Of a DNA stretch of 64,000 nt, positions 1 through 9,590 are shown piece by piece (position 1 is the first letter of the stretch; each line of letters opens with the position of its first letter). Made by a program: the position numbers and the translations under genes. The stretch lies in the NCBI RefSeq assembly GCF_000373485.1, contig NZ_KB891577.1:1-64000 (forward strand). Reading direction: 5' to 3'. This DNA comes from Dasania marina DSM 21967. Its GTDB lineage: Bacteria > Pseudomonadota > Gammaproteobacteria > Pseudomonadales > Dasaniaceae. Under the pieces are notes generated by a model that had not been told where the DNA came from, made no database searches, and saw only the letters and a list, made by a program, of their open reading frames with translations.

Positions 1-95
1 CGACTATCGACTATCGACTATCGACTATCGACTATCGACTATCGACTATCGACTATCGACTATCGACTATCGACTATCGACTATCGACTATCGAC
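1..95. repeat. Heptanucleotide tandem repeat (cgactat)n
   Basis: Thirteen uninterrupted perfect copies of the 7-mer cgactat run from base 1 to 91, followed by a partial copy (cgac). The array touches the window edge, so its true length is unknown. It ends about 80 bp before the dnaB start, so it lies in the dnaB upstream region. A pure 7-bp array is prone to slippage. A second heptamer array with a different unit lies at 43550. Confidence 0.97.
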
Positions 96-176
96 GACTT
101 GAGCTAAAAGCGCAAATACCCCACAATGCTCTTCGTCATTTTTGATAACAATAAACGCTGTTAGGTTATAGATACT

Positions 177-1604
177 GTGGATTTTGATCCCGAGCACGAA
201 CCCGCTGACTATATGATGTCCTCCCCGCCGCCAGGCTTGGGGGGGGAGATGGATTTGGCTGCGCTGAAAGTGCCGCCGCACTCTATAGAGGCCGAGCAGT
301 CGGTGCTGGGTGGCTTAATGATAGCCAATGATGCTTGGGATAATGTCGCCGATCAGCTTAAGCCCGATGACTTTTATCGTGGTGCCCATAAGCAAATCTT
401 TAAGCAAATGATTGTGTTGGTGGAAGCTGAAAACCCCATCGATGTCATCACCCTGTCAGAAGCGCTTAACAACACTGGTGAGCTAGAGCAAGTGGGCGGT
501 TTGTCCTACCTAGCCGAGTTGACTAGAAACACCCCCAGTGCCGCCAATATACGCGCCTATGCCACGGTAGTACGCGAGCGCGCCAGCTTGCGCTCACTGA
601 TAGGTGTGGCCAATGAGATTGTTGAAAATAGCTACAACCCCGAAGGGCGTAGCAGCGACGATCTGCTAGACGAAGCCGAACGTAATATTATGCGTATAGG
701 CGAGGAGCGCCCCAAAGAGGGTGGCCCGCAAGGGGTTAACCCACTATTGCAGCTCACCTTAGAGCGCATAGACGAAATGAGCACCTCCGAAGGTGGCATT
801 ACCGGGGTGACCACCGGCTTTGCCAAGCTGGATGAGATGACCTCGGGCCTGCAGAACTCAGATTTAATTATTGTTGCCGCTAGGCCCTCTATGGGTAAAA
901 CCACCTTCGCCATGAACCTGGTAGAAAACGCCCTGTTTGGCAGCGAAAAACCGGTATTGGTATTCAGTATGGAAATGCCCGCCGACGCTATCGTGATGCG
1001 GATGATTTCCTCTATAGGCCGTATTAACCAAACCCATGTGCGTACTGGCCAGCTCAGCGAAGAAGAATGGCCGAAACTGGCATCGGCCATTACCAAGTTA
1101 AAAGACAAGCCCTTATTTATTGATGACACCGCAGCACTTACCCCTACTGAAGTCAGAGCTCGCGCCCGACGTTTGGTACGCGAGCACGGCGACCTAGGGA
1201 TGATTATGATCGATTACCTGCAATTGATGCGGGTAGCGGGTGCCAGTGAGGGTCGTACCGCCGAGATCTCTGAAATTTCACGCTCGTTAAAAAGCATAGC
1301 CAAAGAGTTTCAGTGCCCGGTAGTGGCGCTGTCGCAGCTTAACCGCTCGCTGGAGCAGCGCCCCAATAAGCGCCCCATTAACTCTGACTTGCGTGAATCC
1401 GGTGCGATAGAGCAAGATGCTGACGTCATTATGTTTATCTACCGCGACGAGGTATATAACGAAGACAGTACCGATAAAGGGATAGGTGAAATCATTATTG
1501 GTAAGCAACGTAACGGCCCCATTGGTTATTGCAAGCTGGCCTTTATCGGCCAATACACGCGCTTTGAAAACCTCAGCCATTACGACGATGAAGACGCCTA
1601 CTAA
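177..1604 (+). CDS. dnaB: Replicative DNA helicase DnaB
   Basis: DnaB is the hexameric 5'-3' helicase that unwinds DNA at the replication fork and binds primase (DnaG). The 475-residue product matches the family length (E. coli about 471). The N-terminal helical domain opens with the family signature KVPPHSIEAEQSVLGGLM at about residues 31-48. The RecA-like C-terminal domain has a Walker A (ARPSMGKTT, about 235-243), a Walker B region ending IDYLQLM (about 345), and the late motif DLRESGAIEQDADVIMF. The GTG at 177 has only a weak ribosome site; ATGs at 213/216 are alternatives, and the first 30 residues are the variable part of the family. The heptamer array lies just upstream. No clear terminator follows before the next gene. 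Confidence 0.96.
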   Translation: MDFDPEHEPADYMMSSPPPGLGGEMDLAALKVPPHSIEAEQSVLGGLMIANDAWDNVADQLKPDDFYRGAHKQIFKQMIVLVEAENPIDVITLSEALNNTGELEQVGGLSYLAELTRNTPSAANIRAYATVVRERASLRSLIGVANEIVENSYNPEGRSSDDLLDEAERNIMRIGEERPKEGGPQGVNPLLQLTLERIDEMSTSEGGITGVTTGFAKLDEMTSGLQNSDLIIVAARPSMGKTTFAMNLVENALFGSEKPVLVFSMEMPADAIVMRMISSIGRINQTHVRTGQLSEEEWPKLASAITKLKDKPLFIDDTAALTPTEVRARARRLVREHGDLGMIMIDYLQLMRVAGASEGRTAEISEISRSLKSIAKEFQCPVVALSQLNRSLEQRPNKRPINSDLRESGAIEQDADVIMFIYRDEVYNEDSTDKGIGEIIIGKQRNGPIGYCKLAFIGQYTRFENLSHYDDEDAY

Positions 1605-1668
1605 TTTTGTCCTGAGTGCATAGCGGATAAAGCATGCATAAAGAGAGCGCATAGTGAGGTAAGCCCCA

Positions 1669-2778
1669 GTGAGTGCCCCCGTTTTATTTTCTAAATTAGC
1701 CTGCCCACAAGGTGGCGTCATTGCCATCGCGACCCTCAATAACGAAAAAACCTTAAACGCCTTAAGTTTTGAAATGGTTGAGTTGCTGCTCGCGCAATTG
1801 CAGCAATGGCAAAACGACGCGCGCGTTAAACTGGTGTTTTTACAGGGTCAGGGCGGCCGAGCTTTTTGTGCCGGCGGTGATGTGCATGCCATGCGGCTAT
1901 TAGCACTGAAAAATCCTGGCGGCCCCTGTGTCGAAGCAGAAACTTTTTTTGCACAAGAGTACCGACTAGATTACCTGCTGCATAATTACGCTAAACCCAT
2001 AGTGGTTTGGGGCCATGGCATAGTGATGGGTGGTGGCCTAGGTTTGTTGGCCGGTTGCAGCCATAGGGTAGTGACGGAAAAAACCCGCATCGCCATGCCT
2101 GAGGTCACCATAGCCTTATTCCCCGATGTGGGCGGCAGTTATTTTTTACATCGTATGCCCGGTGAGTGTGGCCGTTTCTTAGCCTTAACGGCGGCTTCTA
2201 TTAATGCTAGCGATGCTCTCTATGCCGGTTTGGCTGATGTCTTTCTCAACCACAGCCAACAAGCGCAAGTGTTAGCAGCTTTGCAGGCACTGGCGTATAG
2301 CGGTGATAACCAGGCCGATAGCGCTTTGATTAGTGAGCAGTTACAGCGCTTTGCAGCCTTAGCTATAGACAAACCCGAAGCCAATTTACAGCCACATCAA
2401 CGTATTATTGACGAACTCTGTGGCGGTGATGATGTGCAACTTATTGTTGAGCGCATCGCTAACATAGTCAGTGACGATCTCTGGTTGCAGCGTGCCCAGC
2501 AAGGTTTACGCGGCGGCTCGCCTTTGGCGATTAAATGGATTTTTAAACAGCTACAACGCAGTGCGCAGTTGGATTTAAAAGCGGTGTTTAATGCCGAGCT
2601 GGTACTGGTTAGCAATATACTGCGCCACCCTGAATTTGCCGAAGGGGTGAGGGCTTTATTGGTGGATAAAGATAAAACCCCGCAGTGGCAATATGCCACG
2701 TTGGCAGAGGTAGGCGATGCGGTAGTCGACCGTTTTTTTGTGCCGCCTTGGCCGGTTAATCCTTTGGCGGATTTATGA
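1669..2778 (+). CDS. Enoyl-CoA hydratase/isomerase family protein, probable 3-hydroxyisobutyryl-CoA hydrolase
   Basis: This is a 369-residue crotonase-fold protein. The length and the motif series fit the 3-hydroxyisobutyryl-CoA hydrolase branch, which releases 3-hydroxyisobutyrate from its CoA ester in valine breakdown. The series is FCAGGDVHAM (oxyanion hole), GHGIVMGGGLGL, RIAMPEVTIALFPDVGGSYF and a long C-terminal region. The start is GTG 1669, with GAGG about 10 nt upstream. It lies 65 bp after dnaB in the same direction. No other valine-degradation gene is nearby, so the substrate is inferred from family motifs; a general enoyl-CoA hydratase is the alternative. Confidence 0.85.
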   Translation: MSAPVLFSKLACPQGGVIAIATLNNEKTLNALSFEMVELLLAQLQQWQNDARVKLVFLQGQGGRAFCAGGDVHAMRLLALKNPGGPCVEAETFFAQEYRLDYLLHNYAKPIVVWGHGIVMGGGLGLLAGCSHRVVTEKTRIAMPEVTIALFPDVGGSYFLHRMPGECGRFLALTAASINASDALYAGLADVFLNHSQQAQVLAALQALAYSGDNQADSALISEQLQRFAALAIDKPEANLQPHQRIIDELCGGDDVQLIVERIANIVSDDLWLQRAQQGLRGGSPLAIKWIFKQLQRSAQLDLKAVFNAELVLVSNILRHPEFAEGVRALLVDKDKTPQWQYATLAEVGDAVVDRFFVPPWPVNPLADL

Positions 2779-2809
2779 TTTTTAGTCGCTAGTTCCTAGT
2801 CTGCAGTCG

Positions 2810-3727
2810 TTAGGAGGGGCGTGATTGTCGCTTGTCGTACTGTATGCATAGAGCGGCAAAAATAGCGCCTGTCATATTAATCCAAATACTAAATAGAGCA
2901 CCCGGCAGCGCCGCGGCTTGGCTGAAAAATTTTAGCGCCAATGCCGTGGCCAATCCTGAGTTTTGCATACCTACTTCTATGGCTATGGTGCGGCATATTT
3001 TGCTGTTAAAGCCCAGGCTATAAGCGCCTATATAACCCAGCGTCAAGCCGACAACATTATGCAGTAAGGTGGCAAACACTATGCCTAGGCTTAGTGTGTA
3101 TAAGTGCGGCTGGTTGAGGGCTACCACAATGCTGATAATCAATAATATGGTGAGCACGGCGATAGGTGCTAATGCGGGCTCTATCGTTTTAATCGCGCTG
3201 TGAAAAAAGTAATTTAGGGCTACACCTAGGGCGATTGGCATTAAGATGATTTTTACTAAGCTTAGTAGTATGTCTAGCGCGGGTATATCGATGTGGCTGC
3301 CGGTGAGTAAGGTTAATAGAAGCGGTGTTAGTACCACGCTAAGTAATGTAGAAAATGCGGTCATGGAAACCGACAGGGCGACATGGCCTTTAGCTAAATA
3401 GGTCATCACATTAGAAGCGGTACCACCGGCAACACTGCCTACTAATAGCAGGCCTAAGCTTAAGTCTTGATCTAATAGAAAGATTTTGGCGCAGGCCAGC
3501 GCTAGCAGCGGCATCACCGAAAACTGTAATAGCAGGCCGGCGATTAAGGCATAGCGATATTGTTTGATGGCAATAAAATCGGCAGGCCGTAAGGTCATGC
3601 CCATGCATAGCATCACTAAGGTTAATAAAGGGATAATGGTCGCTTTAAGGCCAGCTAAAGTCTCGGGGGCTAAAAACCCCGCCAGCGCCGCCAAGGGCGC
3701 CCACAGCGGAAAGTATTTCAGTAGCAT
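2810..3727 (-). CDS. Bile acid:sodium symporter (BASS/SBF) family transporter
   Basis: This is a 305-residue, very hydrophobic protein with about nine to ten predicted membrane segments. The second segment carries the family-typical LCMGMTLRPADF stretch. BASS proteins use sodium to import organic anions. In bacteria these can be keto acids, pantoate-like compounds or others, and the substrate cannot be read from sequence. It is the last gene of the minus-strand run diguanylate cyclase-DUF971-transporter, 24 bp after the DUF971 gene, so it is probably co-transcribed. It converges with the acyl-CoA gene at 2778. Confidence 0.85.
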   Translation of the reverse strand: MLLKYFPLWAPLAALAGFLAPETLAGLKATIIPLLTLVMLCMGMTLRPADFIAIKQYRYALIAGLLLQFSVMPLLALACAKIFLLDQDLSLGLLLVGSVAGGTASNVMTYLAKGHVALSVSMTAFSTLLSVVLTPLLLTLLTGSHIDIPALDILLSLVKIILMPIALGVALNYFFHSAIKTIEPALAPIAVLTILLIISIVVALNQPHLYTLSLGIVFATLLHNVVGLTLGYIGAYSLGFNSKICRTIAIEVGMQNSGLATALALKFFSQAAALPGALFSIWINMTGAIFAALCIQYDKRQSRPS

Positions 3728-3751
3728 TGCTGTGCCTTAGTGATTGCTGAG

Positions 3752-4135
3752 TTACAGACCTATGCGAACCACTTGCAAGTCAGGGTCGCGGTTGGCCTTG
3801 GCTTGCTCTAGGCGCTGTAAGTAATCCTGCCAATAGGCTTGTTGTTTGGTCGCCAATTCGTGTAAATAACTGAAGGTGTAAATACCGCTGTTGTGGCCAT
3901 CACTAAAATACAGTTGCACGGCATAATTACCCACGGTTTTTATATCGTCTATGGCAACGTTAATCTTCCCCGTTTGCAATACCGCTTGGCTGGGGCTGTG
4001 GCCGCGTACCTCCGCAGAGGGCGAATACACTCGTAAATATTCAGCGCTTAAGCTATAGCGCTGTTCGCCAAACTGTAGCTCTAGGGTTTTGCTTTGCGTG
4101 TGTAGTTGAATATTAGTGAGGGTGGGTGTGTTCAT
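3752..4135 (-). CDS. DUF971 family protein (gamma-butyrobetaine hydroxylase-like N-terminal domain)
   Basis: This 127-residue protein carries the DUF971 pattern: LRVYSPSAEVRGH, then an extended beta region, then GIYTFSYLHELA near the end. The domain also forms the N-terminus of gamma-butyrobetaine hydroxylases, and a role in iron-sulfur or metal handling has been suggested for stand-alone members. In Pseudomonas an orthologue follows hslVU directly. Here a diguanylate cyclase gene and a terminator separate it from hslU. The function is unproven. Confidence 0.85.
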   Translation of the reverse strand: MNTPTLTNIQLHTQSKTLELQFGEQRYSLSAEYLRVYSPSAEVRGHSPSQAVLQTGKINVAIDDIKTVGNYAVQLYFSDGHNSGIYTFSYLHELATKQQAYWQDYLQRLEQAKANRDPDLQVVRIGL

Positions 4136-4171
4136 GATTAATGTCTGCCAGTGTTAGTTAACAACCTCTGC

Positions 4172-4873
4172 CTAAGCGACGGCTTTGTTGCGGCCTTGTT
4201 GCTTGGCAAGATAGAGGTTTTGATCGGCGCGTTGGTAAAACGCGTTAACCGATTCTTGTTCTTGCAGGGTAGCAACACCTAAAGAAATGGTCACGCCAAA
4301 ACTGCGGTGGGGTGGAATTTCTATGGAAAGCTGCTCTATGGTTAGGCGTATGCGTTCGGCATAGTCTTTGGCGTCGGTATAGCTACACTGGGGCAGCAAT
4401 ATGGCAAATTCTTCGCCACCCACTCGGGCAAACACATCTTGGGCTCGCGTTTTGAGGCTGATGGCTTGGGTAACTTTACGCAGTACTTCATCGCCACCGG
4501 GATGGCCGTATTGATCGTTTACTTTTTTAAAATGATCTAGGTCTAGGTAAATAACAGATAGCGGTGTCTGGTAGCGTTGGGCATTGGCTATTTCCTCATT
4601 CATACGCTCAACCATAAAGCGCAAGTTAAAAATGCCGGTGAGGCTGTCTCTTATCGCTAGGTTGGAAATGAGCTGTTCTTGTTTACCTACGTAAAGGCTA
4701 AAAGAAATAAACACGGCCTGGGTGCCAAACAGCATATAGGCGTATAAACCACTGTGTTGTTGTAGCTCGGTGAGTAAATCTGCGCCGGAGAGGCAGCGTA
4801 TAATTAGCCAGCCTACAGGTGCGCCGGCTGCAAGAATCCCGCCTTGAATTGCTCTTAGTGTTATTTTATTCAT
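4172..4873 (-). CDS. Membrane-anchored GGDEF diguanylate cyclase
   Basis: This 233-residue protein probably makes c-di-GMP from two GTP. Two hydrophobic segments (about residues 10-28 and 42-62) anchor it in the inner membrane with almost no periplasmic loop. The GGDEF domain follows: DSLTG (76-80), DLDHFKKVNDQYGH (111-124) and active-site GGEEF (152-156). A product-inhibition I-site (RAQD, 143-146) lies five residues before it. All catalytic elements are intact, so activity is expected. The input signal is unknown because there is no separate sensor domain. It heads a minus-strand run with the DUF971 and transporter genes. PilZ proteins that could read c-di-GMP are encoded at 14698 and 34948. 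Confidence 0.93.
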   Translation of the reverse strand: MNKITLRAIQGGILAAGAPVGWLIIRCLSGADLLTELQQHSGLYAYMLFGTQAVFISFSLYVGKQEQLISNLAIRDSLTGIFNLRFMVERMNEEIANAQRYQTPLSVIYLDLDHFKKVNDQYGHPGGDEVLRKVTQAISLKTRAQDVFARVGGEEFAILLPQCSYTDAKDYAERIRLTIEQLSIEIPPHRSFGVTISLGVATLQEQESVNAFYQRADQNLYLAKQQGRNKAVA

Positions 4874-4947
4874 GGGGGCGGATAATAAAGATAAACTATC
4901 GCCTTGTACAATTTCTATGCACTTAGCCAGCGAATAAGCCTAGAAAA

Positions 4948-4980
4948 ACAAAACCGCAGTGATGATCACTGCGGTTTTTA
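4948..4980 (-). terminator. Rho-independent terminator after hslU
   Basis: A 13-bp perfect stem (AAAACCGCAGTGA) with a 3-nt loop is flanked by A and T runs, so it can work in both directions. It lies 20 bp past the hslU stop and separates hslVU from the diguanylate cyclase gene. Confidence 0.9.
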
Positions 4981-5000
4981 CTAAGTTGCTATGGGTTAAC

Positions 5001-6323
5001 TTAGAGAATAAAGCGGCTTAAATCATCGTCGTTAACTAACTCACCTAATTTTTCATCGACATAGTTAGCGTCTATCAGCAGTTTATCGCCGCTGTGATCT
5101 GAGGCGGTAAACGAGGCTTCGTCTAGTAGGCGCTCCATAATGGTATGTAATCGGCGCGCACCTATGTTTTCGGTGCGCTCGTTAACTTCCCATGCGGTTT
5201 CCGCGATTTTTAAAATACCGTCCTCGGTGAAGCTAATGTTTAGGCCTTCGGTGGCAATTAAGGCTTGATATTGCTCGGTAAGTGAGGCGTCGGGCTCGGT
5301 TAAGATGCGTCTAAAGTCATCGGGGCTGAGTGCTTCTAACTCTACTCTGATCGGCAGGCGGCCTTGTAGCTCGGGGATTAAGTCCGAGGGCTTGGCCAGA
5401 TGGAAGGCACCCGAGGCGATAAATAAAATATGGTCGGTTTTAATCATGCCGTACTTGGTGCTTACCGTGCTGCCTTCGATTAAGGGTAGCAAGTCGCGCT
5501 GTACACCTTCCCGCGAAACATCTGCACCGGCACCTTCACTGCGCTTGGCCACTTTATCCAGCTCGTCTATAAAGACTATGCCGTTCTGTTCGGCAGCGTG
5601 TATGGCTTTGGTTTTAATATCGTCTTCATTAACCAGTTTGGCGGCTTCTTCGTCTTGCAGTTTTTTCATGGCCTCTTTGACGTTGAGCTTGGCGCTTTTC
5701 TTTTTGTCCTTACCCATATTGGAGAACATACTTTGCAGTTGATTGGTCATATCCTCCATGCCTGGCGGGGCCATGATTTCTACACCCATTTGCGCGGCAC
5801 TGATTTCTATTTCTATTTCTTTATCATCCAGCTCGCCTTCACGTAGTTTTTTACGGAATAGCTGGCGGGTGCTGGTTTCTTTGTCGGCGCTGGCTTCTTC
5901 GCCACGGGCTGGCGGTAATAGTGCGTCTAACACTCTTTCCTCAGCGGCGTCTTGGGCGCGATGTTTTACTTTTGCCATTTCCTGTTCGCGGAACATTTTG
6001 ATGGCGACATCCATTAGGTCACGCACTATGGATTCTACATCGCGGCCTACATAGCCTACTTCGGTAAACTTGGTGGCTTCCACTTTAATAAAAGGCGCGT
6101 TAGCTAATTTAGCCAAGCGACGAGCAATTTCGGTTTTGCCTACGCCGGTGGGGCCTATCATGAGAATGTTTTTCGGGGTGATTTCGGCACGCAGCTCTTC
6201 GTTAAGCTGCATGCGACGCCAGCGGTTGCGCAAGGCGATGGCAACAGCGCGTTTGGCGTTATCTTGGCCGATGATGTGTTTGTCTAGCTCGTGAACAATT
6301 TCTCTGGGGGTCATTTGTGACAT
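5001..6323 (-). CDS. hslU: ATP-dependent protease ATPase subunit HslU
   Basis: HslU is the AAA+ unfoldase that feeds substrates into the HslV peptidase. It is 440 residues long (E. coli 443). Walker A is GPTGVGKT (57-64), Walker B is [10 protein letters not shown], and the I-domain lies between. The extreme C-terminus, LSRFIL, is the tail that docks into HslV and activates it. It starts 39 bp after hslV and ends in a strong terminator, so hslVU is a two-gene operon. Confidence 0.97.
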   Translation of the reverse strand: MSQMTPREIVHELDKHIIGQDNAKRAVAIALRNRWRRMQLNEELRAEITPKNILMIGPTGVGKTEIARRLAKLANAPFIKVEATKFTEVGYVGRDVESIVRDLMDVAIKMFREQEMAKVKHRAQDAAEERVLDALLPPARGEEASADKETSTRQLFRKKLREGELDDKEIEIEISAAQMGVEIMAPPGMEDMTNQLQSMFSNMGKDKKKSAKLNVKEAMKKLQDEEAAKLVNEDDIKTKAIHAAEQNGIVFIDELDKVAKRSEGAGADVSREGVQRDLLPLIEGSTVSTKYGMIKTDHILFIASGAFHLAKPSDLIPELQGRLPIRVELEALSPDDFRRILTEPDASLTEQYQALIATEGLNISFTEDGILKIAETAWEVNERTENIGARRLHTIMERLLDEASFTASDHSGDKLLIDANYVDEKLGELVNDDDLSRFIL

Positions 6324-6362
6324 GGTATTACCTATTGATGGGCAGCAAGGCGCAGTGTTGGT

Positions 6363-6908
6363 TTAGCTGTCGCTCTCTAATTCTTCTATGGTGCGGTTGT
6401 GGTTGGTGTAGACGCAGATGTCGCCGGCTATGGCCAAGCCTTTCTCGACTATGTCTCTCGCACTTAGCTCGGTGTTATCCAGCAAAGCTTTGGCAGCGGA
6501 CTGAGCAAAAGGGCCACCCGAGCCTATGGCGATAAGATTGTTTTCGGGCTCTATCACGTCACCATTACCGGTAATGATGAGTGAGGTGTTTTTGTCAGCT
6601 ACCGCCAACAGGGCCTCTAGCTGGCGTAGTGAGCGCTCGGTGCGCCAGGCTTTGGCCAGCTCTACTGCGGCGCGTACTAGGTTGCCTTGTTGTTTTTCCA
6701 ATTGCGCTTCAAATAGCTCAAACAGGGTAAAGGCATCGGCAGTGCCTCCGGCAAAACCGGCAATCACTTGGTCGTTATACAGCCGGCGCACCTTGCGGGC
6801 ATTGCTCTTCATCACGGTGTTACCCATAGATACTTGGCCGTCGCCGCCTATAGCCACATGGCCATTGCGACGTACTGAAAGAATAGTGGTGCCTCTATAT
6901 TGCTCCAA
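6363..6908 (-). CDS. hslV: ATP-dependent protease proteolytic subunit HslV
   Basis: HslV is the N-terminal-nucleophile (threonine) peptidase of the HslUV complex. The 181-residue product begins [14 protein letters not shown]. The catalytic threonine is the first T of TTILSVRR, so six residues must be removed. This leader resembles the Burkholderia/Xanthomonas type and differs from E. coli, where the Thr follows Met directly. [13 protein letters not shown] and [14 protein letters not shown] are typical. The ATG is preceded by GGAG in a good position. The SPOR gene and argS lie upstream in the same direction. Confidence 0.97.
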   Translation of the reverse strand: MEQYRGTTILSVRRNGHVAIGGDGQVSMGNTVMKSNARKVRRLYNDQVIAGFAGGTADAFTLFELFEAQLEKQQGNLVRAAVELAKAWRTERSLRQLEALLAVADKNTSLIITGNGDVIEPENNLIAIGSGGPFAQSAAKALLDNTELSARDIVEKGLAIAGDICVYTNHNRTIEELESDS

Positions 6909-7019
6909 GGGGGGTTCTCCTTAGTGGGGGCGTGGTTTGGTGGATGTGAATTTATTCAGATATTGTTATATGGGGGTGTACTTGGGTTTATTCAAGGGTG
7001 TTATTGAAAGGGAGGGGGT

Positions 7020-7045
7020 GAGATGCCTTAATGTTAAGGCATCTC
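7020..7045. repeat. Perfect 12-bp inverted repeat between the SPOR gene and hslV
   Basis: GAGATGCCTTAA is followed by a 2-nt spacer and its exact complement. It sits 20 bp after the SPOR-gene stop. It could act as a 3' hairpin for that gene, but no T run follows on the minus strand, so termination is uncertain. The remaining bases up to 6909 form the hslV upstream region. Confidence 0.85.
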
Positions 7046-7066
7046 ACTAGAGTTAATGCAGGCAAC

Positions 7067-7642
7067 CTAGCTTTCCACTTTACGCTTTAGTAATAAGGTT
7101 TCCACATTATTGTTGATGAGCAGATTGCGTGCTTTAGACAGTTTAGAGCGCGAGATAAACGGCCCTACCTGCACTCGGTGCCAGGTATCGTTGCCCTTGC
7201 CTGTGACAGCTTCAACTTTGGTGTCTAGGCCTAACAATATCAGTTTAGCGCGTAGGCGGTCGGCATCGGCGGCGTTTTTGAAGGAGCCCGCCTGCAGTAT
7301 GTAAATGATTTGCTGTTGGGGTCTGTCGCTGTTGCTTTCTTCTATGGGCACGATGACTTCGCGCTCAGGTAGCAAGGTGTAAAACTCAAAGCTGGTGGTG
7401 GTTTGTTTTTTGCTGTCGTCAGTTTTGGCTTTTTTGCTAACTTTTTTGGTATTGCTGTTGCTGCTCTCTGTAGTGGCCGGGGTGATATCGGCTAAGTGCG
7501 CCAAGAAGGCAATAAATAAACCGGTGACTATACCTGTGAATAGCCACACCCAGCCAGGCACCTGGCTTTTAGGGGCGCTGCTGCGGCTGGTGTTGCGTTT
7601 TTTGCTGTTGCCTTTAGCTTTTTTGGCAAAGTCGTGAGTCAT
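7067..7642 (-). CDS. SPOR-domain membrane protein (FtsN-like)
   Basis: This 191-residue bitopic protein has a basic, serine-rich cytoplasmic tail and one membrane segment (WVWLFTGIVTGLFIAFLAHL, about residues 32-51). A Lys/Ser-rich periplasmic linker leads to a C-terminal SPOR domain (YILQAGSFKNAADADRLRAK through HRVQVGPF). SPOR domains bind denuded peptidoglycan at the division septum. The position between argS and hslV matches the Pseudomonas ftsN-like gene, so a cell-division role is likely. It lies 29 bp after argS. Confidence 0.88.
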   Translation of the reverse strand: MTHDFAKKAKGNSKKRNTSRSSAPKSQVPGWVWLFTGIVTGLFIAFLAHLADITPATTESSNSNTKKVSKKAKTDDSKKQTTTSFEFYTLLPEREVIVPIEESNSDRPQQQIIYILQAGSFKNAADADRLRAKLILLGLDTKVEAVTGKGNDTWHRVQVGPFISRSKLSKARNLLINNNVETLLLKRKVES

Positions 7643-7671
7643 ATTTTCTTATTACTACTATTGATTGTGCG

Positions 7672-9354
7672 TTACATAGATTCAGGTGCGGAAACACCTA
7701 GCAAGTCTAAGCCATTTTTTAGCACCTGTCTTACTGCTGCACTTAAGCTGAGACGCGCGTTGCGTAAGTTTTCATCCTCTATCAACATTTTATGGCTGTT
7801 GTAATAGCTGTGGAATTCACCGGCTAGTTCTTGCAGGTAGTTGGCGACTATATGGGGTTCGGTATTGCTGCCAGCACGAGTAATGAGATCGGGATAGGCG
7901 GCTAGTTTGTTCATTAAGCCTTTTTCGGCATCTGCGCTGAGTAGCTCGAAATTAGCTTGCTGCTGTGCTGACCAAGTCCAGCCGTGATCGTCTAGTTTGC
8001 GCAGCATGCTGCAGACGCGGGCGTGGGCGTATTGTATGTAATACACCGGGTTGTCATTACTTTGTGAAATGGCCAGGTCTATATCAAAGGTGAGCTGCGA
8101 GGTGGTGGCCCGCGCTACTAAAAAGTAACGGGTGGCATCGCGGCCCACTTCTTCGACTAGGTCTTGTAGGGTGACGTAGCTACCGGCGCGCTTAGAAATT
8201 TTAACCTCTTCGCCGCCGCGCATCACCATCACCATTTGGTGTAGCACGTATTCTGGCCAGGCTTTAGGTATGCCTTGGTTTAGCGCTTGTAGGCCTGCGC
8301 GCACGCGGGTAATAGTGCTGTGATGGTCGGCACCTTGTTCGTTAACTACGCGCTCAAAGCCGCGCTGCCATTTATTCATATGGTAGGCGACGTCGGGTAC
8401 GAAGTAGGTGTAGCCGCCTTCGGATTTGCGCATGACGCGATCTTTATCGTCACCAAAATCGGTAGTTTTTAACCACAGGGCGCCGTCTTTTTCGTAGGTG
8501 TGGCCGCTGGCGATCAGCTGTTGTACTGTCTTTTCGACATCGCCTTCGCTGTAGAGTGACGACTCTAAAAAGTACACATCAAAATCGACACCAAAGGCTT
8601 TCAGGTCGTGATCTTGCTCGCGACGTAAGTAGGCGACGGCGAAGTCGCGTATAGCGTCTAAGTCGTCTACATCGGCCTTGCCGGTTACATGCTTATCTTC
8701 GGCGTGTATGGTGTCGCCCTTCATATAGCTTTCGGCTAGCTCGGTAATATAGCTACCGCGATAGCCTTCGGCGGGCCAACTTGCATCGTCTGGGCCTAGG
8801 CCTTTACAGCGTGCTTGGGTAGATAGGCCTAAGTTGTTGATTTGTGCGCCGGCATCGTTGTAGTAAAACTCGCTGGTTACATCCCAGCCGTTGGCAGCTA
8901 ATAAGCGGCAGATGCTGTCGCCTACGGCGGCACCACGGCCGTGGCCTACATGCAACGGGCCGGTGGGGTTGGCGGAGACATACTCCACCTGTACTTTTTT
9001 GCCGGCGCCGCTGCTGTTGCGACCAAAGCTATCACCAGCTGTTAACACGCTGTTGATAATGGCGGAGGTGGCGGCATCGTCCATAAAGAAGTTGATAAAG
9101 CCGGGGCCAGCAATCTCAGCTTTATTGAGTTGGGCTGAGGGTGGTAGGGCATCGATAATTAACTGGGCCACATCGCGGGGCGCTTTACCGGCGGCTTTGG
9201 CTAGGGTCATGGCGATATTACTGGCGAAGTCACCATGGCTTTTGTCGCGAGTGCGATCGACCGTCACGCGGGGCTGAATAGTTTCAGGTAGGTTGCCATT
9301 GGCAACTAGCGTGTTGAGGGCAGCGGTAATTAGCTCGGCTACATGGTCTTTCAT
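7672..9354 (-). CDS. argS: Arginyl-tRNA synthetase
   Basis: This class I aminoacyl-tRNA synthetase charges tRNA-Arg. The 560-residue product has the N-terminal Add-1 domain, then the [14 protein letters not shown] signature (HIGH equivalent HVGH). The KMSKS loop is [10 protein letters not shown], and the C-terminal anticodon-binding domain (DALR type) runs to the end. The length agrees with the family (E. coli 577). It is first in the minus-strand run argS-SPOR-hslV-hslU. Confidence 0.97.
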   Translation of the reverse strand: MKDHVAELITAALNTLVANGNLPETIQPRVTVDRTRDKSHGDFASNIAMTLAKAAGKAPRDVAQLIIDALPPSAQLNKAEIAGPGFINFFMDDAATSAIINSVLTAGDSFGRNSSGAGKKVQVEYVSANPTGPLHVGHGRGAAVGDSICRLLAANGWDVTSEFYYNDAGAQINNLGLSTQARCKGLGPDDASWPAEGYRGSYITELAESYMKGDTIHAEDKHVTGKADVDDLDAIRDFAVAYLRREQDHDLKAFGVDFDVYFLESSLYSEGDVEKTVQQLIASGHTYEKDGALWLKTTDFGDDKDRVMRKSEGGYTYFVPDVAYHMNKWQRGFERVVNEQGADHHSTITRVRAGLQALNQGIPKAWPEYVLHQMVMVMRGGEEVKISKRAGSYVTLQDLVEEVGRDATRYFLVARATTSQLTFDIDLAISQSNDNPVYYIQYAHARVCSMLRKLDDHGWTWSAQQQANFELLSADAEKGLMNKLAAYPDLITRAGSNTEPHIVANYLQELAGEFHSYYNSHKMLIEDENLRNARLSLSAAVRQVLKNGLDLLGVSAPESM

Positions 9355-9590
9355 AGGGTAATCGCTTCACAGTATCGGTGTTAATAAAATAGCCGCGTAT
9401 TATCCCTGTTTATGAGGCCGGGTGCTACCCACTCAGGGGTAGGTGCTGCTATCTTTGGCCTTAATTGATGAGGGTTTATGCGTAATCGGTCTAGAAGATT
9501 TTGCCCTATCGGCCGCTATACTGCTTCGAGGGGCTAGCTTGTGCCTCAATTAGCTAATTGATTCAGTGTTATTTTAACAAGGAGTTTGTC

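Noticed and set aside
1-95. CRISPR array
   Set aside because: The unit is 7 bp with no spacers; there are no cas genes in the window. The same applies to 43550-43633.
632-1129. Long antisense frames such as this one within dnaB, and similar frames opposite hslU, argS, dxs, glyA and ychF
   Set aside because: They lie opposite well-identified genes, have no ribosome sites, and show low-complexity Ser/Leu/Arg-rich composition typical of antisense frames.
2779-2809. Relic of the cgactat array between the hydrolase and transporter genes
   Set aside because: The stretch has several tagtc/agtcg words but no consistent period, so a common origin cannot be supported.
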